Part shown: positions 21,984 through 30,216 of the stretch, piece by piece | How positions within the stretch are numbered: position 1 is the stretch's first letter | How the letters are laid out: each line of letters opens with the position of its first letter | Assembly: GCA_028826165.1 (NCBI GenBank) | Contig: JAPDFW010000103.1 | Span: 697,501-761,500, forward strand | Length of the DNA: 64,000 nucleotides | Direction of reading: 5' to 3' | DNA from: Anaeramoeba ignava | Taxonomy: Eukaryota > Metamonada > Anaeramoebidae | Translations under genes and position numbers: made by a program | Notes under the pieces: generated by a model | The model's database searches: none | Told to the model about the DNA's origin: nothing | Seen by the model: the letters and a program-made list of their open reading frames with translations, nothing else

Positions 21984-23762
21984 ATGAATGATTGTTTATT
22001 TTTTGGTGAAAATAATCTTGGTTTTATTTTCAAAAATGAACCAGATAAAATAACAAAACCAATTCAATTTAAATTTGAAAATGAAAATGAAAATGAAAAT
22101 GAAAAACAAATTAAACAAATTGCAACAGGTTATTTATCAACAATTTTCCTTTTTAAAAATGGAAAAGCAATAGAATATTTAAAAGATTCAAAACAAAATC
22201 CTTCAAAAATCCAAATTGAAAATATTCAAAAAGTTATAAGCAATTTCTATAGCAAAGCTATTTTAATAATAGAAGGAAATGTATTTGCCAAAGGAAAAGA
22301 TATTAATCCAAATAATACAAAAGAATTTATCAATATTTCATCATTAATTGAAGATATAAATGATAGAATAATTGAAGATATTGTTTCTGGAGATAATTCA
22401 ATTTACTTATTAACTTCAAATCAAAATGCTTATGGAATTGGAGATAATAAATTTGGTCAACTTGGTTTTGATACTAAAACACTTTATGAAACAAAAAAAC
22501 CAATTTTAATGATGAAAAATGTTTCTAAAATATTTTCAGGAAATTCTTCAATTCATGCTTTTCTTTTAAATTCAAATCAAGAATTATTTGGATCAGGATA
22601 TAATCAATTTGGTAAACTTGGATTAGGAGAATCAAGAAAAGAAGAAACAGAAATCCAAAAATTAACCAAAATCCAAAATATTCCAAAAGGTAAAATAATT
22701 GATATTCAATGTGGAGCTTCTCATTCAATAATGTTGATTGAAAATGAAAATGAAAATGAAAATCCAAAAAGAAAACTTTATTCATGTGGAAATTATCAAT
22801 ATAATGGACTTGGAAAAAATGAACATACTTATGAATTTACTGAAATTAAATCATCTTTATTTGAAAATGATTATATTATTGAAATTTCTGTTGGAAATGT
22901 TCATAATTTGGTTTTAACAGAAAAAGAGAAATTAATAGGATTTGGGAATAATTCTTTTGGTCAATTAGGAATTGGAGATACAAAATCTCAATTAATTCCA
23001 ATTCAAATTGAATTTCCTAAATTAAGATTTAATAAAAATATTTCTAATTATCATATTTCTTGTGGTTATTGGAATAATTCATTTCTTTATTATTCTCCTC
23101 TTTCTTTTTCCAATCTTGAAGAAGATTTGATAAATTTATTTAAAAGAAAAGAATTTTGTAATATTTCATTTAAAACAGAAAATGGAGAAATAATTGAAGC
23201 TCATAAATTAATATTGAAATATAGATTAAACCAAGATGAAAATCAAATTGAAAAACTTCAAGAAATTATTTCAAAAAAATCAATTAAAGAATCAAATCAA
23301 ATATTTGAGATGATTTATTCAAACAATTCCAAAATAAATCCAATATTATATTCTGAAATTAAAGAAATTATAAATTCCAATGAAAAAATTGAAGAAACAA
23401 TTAAAAGAATTTATTTAAATGAAAATGAAAATGAAAAAGATTTTATTATTGAAAGAAAAGAAAAACAATATAAATTTCCTAAATTAATATTAATGATGAG
23501 AAGTGAATTATATCGAGGAATGTTTTTATCTGTAACAGAAGATACTTCAAATAAAGTTACAGATTATAGTGAATTAAGTAATAAATCATTTCAAATATTT
23601 GAATATTGGATTTATTCAAATCAAATTAAAGAAGAAATTCAAATTACACAAGAAATCATCAATGAAATTAAAATTGGAATTGATTATTTTCAATTAAATC
23701 AAACAAATCCAAATTTATTTGATTTATTAATTAACAAATTTAATAATCAAAATCAAAATTAA
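21984..23762 (+). CDS. RCC1-BTB protein (paralogue 3)
   Basis: The product has 592 residues and begins MNDCLFFGENN. RCC1 blades run to ~375 with GIGDNKFGQLGFD, GSGYNQFGKLGLGES, CGNYQYNGLG and GFGNNSFGQLGIGD. The two BTB-like segments follow (CNISFKTENGE..HKLILKY and FPKLILMMRSELYRGMF). It stops after NKFNNQNQN with no CaaX box. In-frame AAT CAA hexamers continue past the stop, interrupted by TAA, as if a longer NQ tail had been lost. Its N-terminal part matches paralogue 5 closely. Confidence 0.92.
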   Translation: MNDCLFFGENNLGFIFKNEPDKITKPIQFKFENENENENEKQIKQIATGYLSTIFLFKNGKAIEYLKDSKQNPSKIQIENIQKVISNFYSKAILIIEGNVFAKGKDINPNNTKEFINISSLIEDINDRIIEDIVSGDNSIYLLTSNQNAYGIGDNKFGQLGFDTKTLYETKKPILMMKNVSKIFSGNSSIHAFLLNSNQELFGSGYNQFGKLGLGESRKEETEIQKLTKIQNIPKGKIIDIQCGASHSIMLIENENENENPKRKLYSCGNYQYNGLGKNEHTYEFTEIKSSLFENDYIIEISVGNVHNLVLTEKEKLIGFGNNSFGQLGIGDTKSQLIPIQIEFPKLRFNKNISNYHISCGYWNNSFLYYSPLSFSNLEEDLINLFKRKEFCNISFKTENGEIIEAHKLILKYRLNQDENQIEKLQEIISKKSIKESNQIFEMIYSNNSKINPILYSEIKEIINSNEKIEETIKRIYLNENENEKDFIIERKEKQYKFPKLILMMRSELYRGMFLSVTEDTSNKVTDYSELSNKSFQIFEYWIYSNQIKEEIQITQEIINEIKIGIDYFQLNQTNPNLFDLLINKFNNQNQN

Positions 23763-23938
23763 AATTAAAATCAAAATCAAAATCAAAATCAAAATCAAAA
23801 TCAAAATTAAAATTAAATTTAAAATTAAAATTAAAATTAAAATTAAAATCAAAATCAAAAAATTATTGATCTTTTTTTGTTATTTTGTTTTGTTTTGTTT
23901 TGTTATTGAAAAAAAAAAGAATTTTGAATGAGTTTTGA
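23763..23938. other. Convergent spacer with decayed NQ-type repeat
   Basis: This lies between the stops of RCC1-BTB paralogue 3 (+) and a BTB-TLDc gene (-). The first ~100 bases are AAAATC and AAAATT hexamers continuing the coding repeat in frame; the rest is T-rich and probably holds both 3' ends. Confidence 0.6.
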
Positions 23939-25741
23939 TTAAAGGAAATAGGATTCAACTTCTTCAACTTGCCAAGAATTAAAAGAACCAGCTAAATAAC
24001 TTTTAGATTCATTTGTTCCATCTTGAATTCCATCAGGTAAATTATAATATAAACCAAAATCCGAATAACCAGGTTGTAATTTTTCATACAACCAAAAATC
24101 ACCACCTCCTCCAAAATTTGGACCATAAGCTGTACGATAATAAATAGCGAATTGTTCTTGACTTTTTCTGATTGTGTACTTGCCTGGTTTTCTATCATTT
24201 TTATCATTTCTCAATGAGAAAATAAATGCATTTGGATCAGGAATAAAACCATTAATTGCATTTTTATCTTTCTCTCTCCATTTTGATTTATCATTTGTCC
24301 ATCCAACTTGAGTAAAACCTCCAAAAATAAAATTATCTTTTGTTTTGATAATAACTAATGTTTTTCCTTTATTGTCAACTGTTTTATGCCAATCTTTGGA
24401 ATCAAATCCATCTCTTTTTGCTGAAAATCCCTTTTTCATTTTGGAAAGAAAATCATTATCGTTTATCCATTCTTGTAATTTCTTCATATCCTCAAGTTCT
24501 TTGACAATTTCTGAATCATGGAACCAAAATTTCAAATTAGATTCTCCAAAAGATGATTTCACATTCTCAAGTTCTTTCTGAAGATCCACAACTTGTTTTT
24601 GCCATTTATTCTCAATTTCGTTTTTCAAAGTGATATTCTCATCCTCTTTTTCCTTCGCATCTTTTTCTTTAGCTCCAATTTCTTTTTCCCATTTCTCATT
24701 AAATTCCTTCTTCAAATTTTCATTCACATCCATTTTCTCTTTGATTTGCTTTTTCAACTCTTCGTTATCATTTTCTTTCTGTTCAATTTCCTTCTTCAAA
24801 GTTTGGTTCTCTTCGTCTTTGAGATTGATTTGGCTTTCTCTCTCTTTCATTTCATTTTCCTTCTTTTCCTTTTCTTGTTGCCATTCGGCTTGCATTTCTT
24901 TGATTTTCATTTCATTATCTTTTTGGAGACTGTCAACCTTCTTTTCATTCAATTCAATTATTGATTTTTGGATTGTGATCAAAAAAGTTTTTGGAAAAGT
25001 ATTAAAATTCTGTAATTTTTCAAAATCTTCTTTGGAAACCGAATCCTTATCAAATCGGGAAAAGAAAAATCGGAAAAATCTCTTTCTTTCAAATGCTCTT
25101 TGTTCTTTTTGGTTGGGAAGTTGATCTAGTTTTTTTTCTGTCCAACGATTCAAAAAATCGAAAAAATCAAGATCAAAAGTATCATTGTTTTCCTGTTTTT
25201 TTTCAATGAAAATCCCCATTTCTTTTTCATTTAAATTCATCAAATATTCTTTGATTTCTGTGAAATTTTCCCGAATAAAATTCCAACATTTATTCTCAAT
25301 TTCTTGTGATTTCAAAAACCGATTTTTGATCAACAATTCCAAAAAACTATCTTTATTCACATTCTCAATTATTTCTTTTTCCAAAATGCGAGTGAGTAAA
25401 TTGATTTCAAAACAAATGGAAATTTCAAAAAGTTCCAAAATATATTTTTCATTTAGAAAAGAAATATCGCCTAAATAAATATAATCCAAAATGGTTTTCA
25501 TTGCAACTCGATTGAATTGTTCAAAATAAATCTGATTTATATTTTTCTTCAAATATTTTTTGAAAAATCCTGTTCTGACTGATAAAATTGATTTGTGAAC
25601 TTGAAATTTAAATCTATTTTCTGGATTCCCAACAAAAATGGAGAAGTCTTGGTATGTATTATCTTGATAAAGGTGTGTGTAATCTTGAAATAAGTTTTCT
25701 TTAACTTGCTTTAAATCTTGTTCATTTGTGTTTTCATTCAT
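23939..25741 (-). CDS. BTB-coiled coil-TLDc protein
   Basis: The product has 600 residues. BTB lies at ~28-125 (FSIFVGNPENRFKFQVHKSIL), a BACK-like helical region at ~130-255, a long charged coiled coil at ~258-405 (EKEKKENEMKERESQ) and TLDc at ~412-600 (GFSAKRDGFDSKDWHK, IFGGFTQVGW, SWQVEEVESYFL). The TLDc part is clearly related to that of the neighbour at 20454-21911, but the coiled coil is absent there. It starts at ATG 25741, after a TCATTTTTTT leader. The role in BTB-type adaptor complexes is inferred. Confidence 0.92.
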   Translation of the reverse strand: MNENTNEQDLKQVKENLFQDYTHLYQDNTYQDFSIFVGNPENRFKFQVHKSILSVRTGFFKKYLKKNINQIYFEQFNRVAMKTILDYIYLGDISFLNEKYILELFEISICFEINLLTRILEKEIIENVNKDSFLELLIKNRFLKSQEIENKCWNFIRENFTEIKEYLMNLNEKEMGIFIEKKQENNDTFDLDFFDFLNRWTEKKLDQLPNQKEQRAFERKRFFRFFFSRFDKDSVSKEDFEKLQNFNTFPKTFLITIQKSIIELNEKKVDSLQKDNEMKIKEMQAEWQQEKEKKENEMKERESQINLKDEENQTLKKEIEQKENDNEELKKQIKEKMDVNENLKKEFNEKWEKEIGAKEKDAKEKEDENITLKNEIENKWQKQVVDLQKELENVKSSFGESNLKFWFHDSEIVKELEDMKKLQEWINDNDFLSKMKKGFSAKRDGFDSKDWHKTVDNKGKTLVIIKTKDNFIFGGFTQVGWTNDKSKWREKDKNAINGFIPDPNAFIFSLRNDKNDRKPGKYTIRKSQEQFAIYYRTAYGPNFGGGGDFWLYEKLQPGYSDFGLYYNLPDGIQDGTNESKSYLAGSFNSWQVEEVESYFL

Positions 25742-25780
25742 TTTTTCTCAATTAAAAGAAATAAAAAAATGAAAAAAATA

Positions 25781-26310
25781 AAAACATATTTGATTTAATA
25801 TTTAATTTAGAAATTAATTTATAAATATAATTTAATATTCAATTTTATTATTAAAATAATAATTTAATGTTTTAAATTTAAATATTTTCTCATTTCAAAT
25901 ATTAAACATATAAATATAAAAAATAAAAACATATTTAATTTAATATTTAATTTAGAAATTAATTTAAAAATATAATTTAATATTCAATTTTATTATTAAA
26001 ATAATAATTTAATGTTTTAGATTTAAATATTTTCTCATTTCAAATATTAAATATATAAATATAAAAATAAAAACATATTTAATTTAATATTTAATTTAGA
26101 AATTAATTTATAAATATAATTTAATATTTAATTTTATTATTAAAATAATAATTTAATGTTTTAGATTTAAATATTTTCTCATTTCAAATATTAAACATAT
26201 AAATATAAAAAATAAAAACATATTTAATTTAATATTTAATTTAGGAATTAATTTATAAATATAATTTAATATTCAATTTTATTATTAAAATAATAATTTA
26301 ATGTTTTAAA
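25781..26310. repeat. ~145-bp AT-rich tandem repeat, about 3.7 copies
   Basis: The word AAAACATATT recurs at 25781, 25926, 26070 and 26215, giving steps of 145, 144 and 145. Copies share a body of TAATTTAATATT, a TTTTATTATTAAAATAATAA block and ATTTTCTCATTTCAAATATT. The fourth copy breaks off just upstream of RCC1-BTB paralogue 4. No coding potential is seen. Confidence 0.9.
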
Positions 26311-26367
26311 AGATCAAAATTAAAATTAAAATTAAAATTCATTTTTTCATTTTTTTTCTTTTTAAAA

Positions 26368-28143
26368 ATGAATGAAATTTTATTTTTTGGTTTAAATCAT
26401 TATCCAAAACTTATAAAAGATGAACCATATAAAATAACAAAACCAATTCAATTTAAATTTGAAAATGAAAATGAAAATGAAAATGAAAAACAAATTAAAC
26501 AAATTGCCTCAAGTGATTTTTCAACAATTTTCCTTTTTGAAAATGGAAAAGCAATAGAATATTTAAATGAAGAAGATTCAAATCAAAATCCTGAAAAAAT
26601 CCAAATTGAAGAAAATATTCAAAAAGTAACTGTTGGTTTTGATGATGAAGCTATTTTAACAATAGAAGGAAATGTATTTGCCAAAGGAAAAGATATTAAT
26701 CCAAATAATACAAAAGAATTTATCAATATTTCATCATTAATTGAAGATACAAATGATAGAGTAATTCAAGATATTGTTTCTGGATATTATTCAATTTACT
26801 TATTAACTTCAAATCAAAATGTTTATGGAATTGGTTCAAATTATTATGGTCAACTTGGTTTTGATTCTAAAACACTTGAAAAAACAAAAAAACCAATTTT
26901 AATGATGAAAAATGTTTCTAAAATATTTTCAGGAATTTCTTCAACATCTGTTTTTCTTTTAAATTCAAATCAAGAATTATTTGTATGTGGTGATAATGAA
27001 TATGGTCAACTTGGATTAGGAGAATCAAGAAAAGAAGAAACAAATATCCAAAAATTAAACAAAATCCAAAATATTCCAAAAGGCAAAATAATTGATATTC
27101 AATGTGGAAATTATCATTCAATAATGTTGATTGAAAATGAAGATGAAAATCAAAATCCAAAAAGAAAACTTTATTCAACTGGATTTGGGGAATATAATGG
27201 ACTTGGCAAAGACGAAGAAAGTTATGAATTTACTGAAATCAAATTATCTTTACTTGAGAATAATGATGATATTCTTGAAATTTCTGTTGGATTCAATAAT
27301 ACTTTGATTTTAACTTCCAATCCGAAATTAATAGGATTTGGAAATAATAGATATGGTCAATTAGGAACTGGAGATACAAATATGCAATATATTCCTATTC
27401 AAATTGAACTTCCTAAATTAAGATTTAATGGAGATATTTCTAATTATCATGTTTCTTGTGGATTTAACAGATCATTTCTTTATTATTCTTCTCCTCCTTT
27501 TTCCAATCTTGAAGAAGATTTGATAAAATTATTTAGAAGAAAAGAATTTTGTGATATTTCATTTAAAATCAAAAATGGAGAAATAATTGAAGCTCATAAA
27601 TTAATATTGAAATATAGATTAAATCAAAATCAAAATCAAATTGAAAAACTTCAAGAAATTATTTCAAAAAAATCAATTAAAGAATCAAATCAAATATTTG
27701 AAATGATTTATTCAAATAATTCCAAAATAAATCCAAAATTATATTCTGAAATTAAAGAAATTATAAATTCAAATGAAAAAATTGAAGAAACAATGAAAAG
27801 AATTTATTTAAATGAAAATGAAAATGAAAAAGATTTTATAATTGAAAGAAAAGAAAAACAATATAAATTTCCTAAATTAATATTAATAATGAGAAGTGAA
27901 TTATATCGAGGAATGTTTTTATCTGTAACAAATGATACTTCAAATAAAGTTACAGATTATAGTGAATTAAGTAATAAATCATTTGAAATATTAGAATATT
28001 GGATTTATTCAAATCAAATTAAAAATGAAATTCAAATTACACAAGAAATAATTAATGAAATTCAAATTGGAATTGATTATTTTCAATTAAATCAAACAAA
28101 TCCAAATTTATTTGATTTATTAATTAACAAATTTAATAATTAA
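26368..28143 (+). CDS. RCC1-BTB protein (paralogue 4)
   Basis: The product has 591 residues and begins MNEILFFGLNHYP, like paralogue 1. RCC1 blades carry GIGSNYYGQLGFD, VCGDNEYGQLGLGES and GFGNNRYGQLGTGD. The BTB-like segments are CDISFKIKNGE..HKLILKY and FPKLILIMRSELYRGMF. It ends NKFNN with TAA and has no CaaX box. The next gene starts 92 bases after this stop on the same strand. Confidence 0.92.
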   Translation: MNEILFFGLNHYPKLIKDEPYKITKPIQFKFENENENENEKQIKQIASSDFSTIFLFENGKAIEYLNEEDSNQNPEKIQIEENIQKVTVGFDDEAILTIEGNVFAKGKDINPNNTKEFINISSLIEDTNDRVIQDIVSGYYSIYLLTSNQNVYGIGSNYYGQLGFDSKTLEKTKKPILMMKNVSKIFSGISSTSVFLLNSNQELFVCGDNEYGQLGLGESRKEETNIQKLNKIQNIPKGKIIDIQCGNYHSIMLIENEDENQNPKRKLYSTGFGEYNGLGKDEESYEFTEIKLSLLENNDDILEISVGFNNTLILTSNPKLIGFGNNRYGQLGTGDTNMQYIPIQIELPKLRFNGDISNYHVSCGFNRSFLYYSSPPFSNLEEDLIKLFRRKEFCDISFKIKNGEIIEAHKLILKYRLNQNQNQIEKLQEIISKKSIKESNQIFEMIYSNNSKINPKLYSEIKEIINSNEKIEETMKRIYLNENENEKDFIIERKEKQYKFPKLILIMRSELYRGMFLSVTNDTSNKVTDYSELSNKSFEILEYWIYSNQIKNEIQITQEIINEIQIGIDYFQLNQTNPNLFDLLINKFNN

Positions 28144-28235
28144 AATTGAGGTTTCGAATAAAATTCACGAGAACTAAAATCAAAAATAAATTCCAAAATG
28201 AAATTTTATTTTTTCATTTTTTTTCTTTTTCAAAA

Positions 28236-30005
28236 ATGAACGATTGTTTATTTTTTGGTGAAAATAATCTTGGTTTTATTTTCAAAAATGAACCAGATAA
28301 AATAACAAAACCAATTCAATTTAAATTTGAAAATGAAAATGAAAATGAAAATGAAAAACAAATTAAACAAATTGCTTCAAGTTATTTATCAACAATTTTC
28401 CTTTTTAAAAATGGAAAAGCAATAGAATATTTAAAAAATTCAAAACAAAATCCTGAAAAAATCCAAATTGAAGAAAATATTCAAAAAGTTATAAGCAATT
28501 TCTATAACAAAGCTATTTTAACAAAAGAAGGAAATGTATTTGCCAAAGGAAAAGATATTAATCCAGAAAATCCAAATGAATTTATCAATATTTCATCATT
28601 AATTGAAGATCCAAATGATAGAATAATTCAAGATATTGTTTCTGGTTCTTATTCATTTTACTTATTAACTTCAAATCAAAATGCTTATGGAATTGGTTCA
28701 AATATATTTGGTCAACTTGGTTTTGATCTTGAAAGACTTCAAAAAACAGAAAAACCAATTTTAATGATGAAAAATGTTTCTAAAATATTTCCAGGAATCA
28801 CTTCAAATCATGTTTTTCTTTTAAATTCAAATCAAGAATTATTTGGATCAGGATATAATCAATATGGTAAACTTGGATTAGGAGAATCAAAAAAACAAGA
28901 AACAAAAATCCAAAAATTAACCAAAATCCAAAATATTCCAAAAGGCAAAATAATTGATATTCAATGTGGGATTGCTCATTCAATAATGTTGATTGAAGAT
29001 GAAAATGAAAATGAAAATCCAAAAAGAAAACTTTATTCATGTGGAGATTATCGATATAATGGACTTGGAAAAAATGAAAATACTTATGAATTTACTGAAA
29101 TAAAATCATCTTTATTTGAAAATGATGATAATATTCTTGATTTTTCTGTTGGAAATGTTCATAATTTGGTTTTAACAGAAAAAGGGAAATTAATCGTATT
29201 TGGAAATAATTCTTTTGGTCAATTAGGAACTGGAGATACAAAACAACAATTAACTCCATTTCAAATTGAACTTCCTAAATTAAGATTTAATGAAGATATT
29301 TCTAATTATCATGTTTCTTGTGGTTATTGGAATAATTCATTTCTTTATTATTCTCCTCCTCCTTTTTCCAATCTTGAAGAAGATTTGATAAAATTATTTG
29401 AAATAAAAGAATTTTGTGATATTTCATTTAAAACCAAAAATGGAGAAATAATCAAAGCTCATAAATTAATATTGAAATATAGATTAAATCAAAATCAAAA
29501 CCAAATTGAAAAACTTCAAGAAATTATTTCAAATAAATCAATTAAAGAATCAAATCAAATATTTGAAATGATTTATTCAAACAGAAAAATAAATCCAAAA
29601 TTATATTCAGAAATTAAAGAAATTATAAATTCAAATGAAAAAATTGAAGAAACAATGAAAAGAATTTATTTAAATGAAAATGAAAATGAAAAAGATTTTA
29701 TAATTGAAAGAAAAGAAAAACAATATAAATTCCCCAAATTAATATTAATAATGAGAAGTGAATTATATCGAGGAATGTTTTTATCTGTAACAAATGATAC
29801 TTCAAATAAAGTTACAGATTATAGTGAATTAAGTAATAAATCATTTGAAATATTTGAATATTGGATTTATTCAAATCAAATTAAAAATGAAATTCAAATT
29901 ACACAAGAAATAATTAATGAAATTCAAATTGGAATTGATTATTTTCAATTAAATCAAACAAATCCAAATTTAATTGATTTATTAATTAACAAATTTAATA
30001 ATTAA
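28236..30005 (+). CDS. RCC1-BTB protein (paralogue 5)
   Basis: The product has 589 residues. I start it at ATG 28236 (MNDCLFFGENN), which matches paralogue 3 and follows the common TTTTTCTTTTTCAAAA leader; the frame is open 30 codons further upstream but with no matching sequence. RCC1 blades include GIGSNIFGQLGFD, GSGYNQYGKLGLGES and VFGNNSFGQLGTGD. The BTB-like pair follows, and the protein ends NKFNN. Downstream the frame continues as AAT TAA repeated about six times. Confidence 0.92.
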   Translation: MNDCLFFGENNLGFIFKNEPDKITKPIQFKFENENENENEKQIKQIASSYLSTIFLFKNGKAIEYLKNSKQNPEKIQIEENIQKVISNFYNKAILTKEGNVFAKGKDINPENPNEFINISSLIEDPNDRIIQDIVSGSYSFYLLTSNQNAYGIGSNIFGQLGFDLERLQKTEKPILMMKNVSKIFPGITSNHVFLLNSNQELFGSGYNQYGKLGLGESKKQETKIQKLTKIQNIPKGKIIDIQCGIAHSIMLIEDENENENPKRKLYSCGDYRYNGLGKNENTYEFTEIKSSLFENDDNILDFSVGNVHNLVLTEKGKLIVFGNNSFGQLGTGDTKQQLTPFQIELPKLRFNEDISNYHVSCGYWNNSFLYYSPPPFSNLEEDLIKLFEIKEFCDISFKTKNGEIIKAHKLILKYRLNQNQNQIEKLQEIISNKSIKESNQIFEMIYSNRKINPKLYSEIKEIINSNEKIEETMKRIYLNENENEKDFIIERKEKQYKFPKLILIMRSELYRGMFLSVTNDTSNKVTDYSELSNKSFEIFEYWIYSNQIKNEIQITQEIINEIQIGIDYFQLNQTNPNLIDLLINKFNN

Positions 30006-30216
30006 AATTAAAATTAAAATTAAAATTAAAATTAAAATCAAAATTAAATTCGAAAAAAGAAAATAATTTTTAAATTTTTTTTTAATGGAAAAAAAAAGAA
30101 AGAAAAAAAAAAACAAACCAAATTCTGAAGAAATTTTGTTTTTAAGAAGAATTTGGAATGATCAATCATCAAAAACAAATTTTTTTTTCTTTTTGGGAAT
30201 AATTTTGTTAAAATAA
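30006..30216. other. Convergent spacer
   Basis: This lies between the stops of RCC1-BTB paralogue 5 (+) and the RGS-DUF547 gene (-). It starts with (AATTAA)n in frame with the upstream gene, then becomes A/T homopolymer-rich. A ~43-codon ATG frame near 30085 is lysine- and phenylalanine-rich and not convincing. Confidence 0.5.

Noticed and set aside
24345-25478. Plus-strand frames opposite the BTB-TLDc gene
   Set aside because: They are antisense to conserved BTB, coiled-coil and TLDc sequence; Phe/Ser-rich with no domain.
20454-25741. Possibility that the two BTB-TLDc genes are bacterial transfers
   Set aside because: Base composition, promoter leader and low-complexity linkers match their neighbours, and the domains are eukaryotic.
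23760-30060. Idea that TAA encodes Gln in this organism, prompted by AAT TAA runs
   Set aside because: Conserved domains contain CAA but no internal TAA, and TAA and TGA both end conserved proteins (RCC1-BTB, TLDc, coactosin, beta-helix). The standard code fits.
30085-30214. Small ATG frame between convergent genes
   Set aside because: About 43 codons of Lys and Phe homopolymer type, no homology, and located in the shared 3' region.
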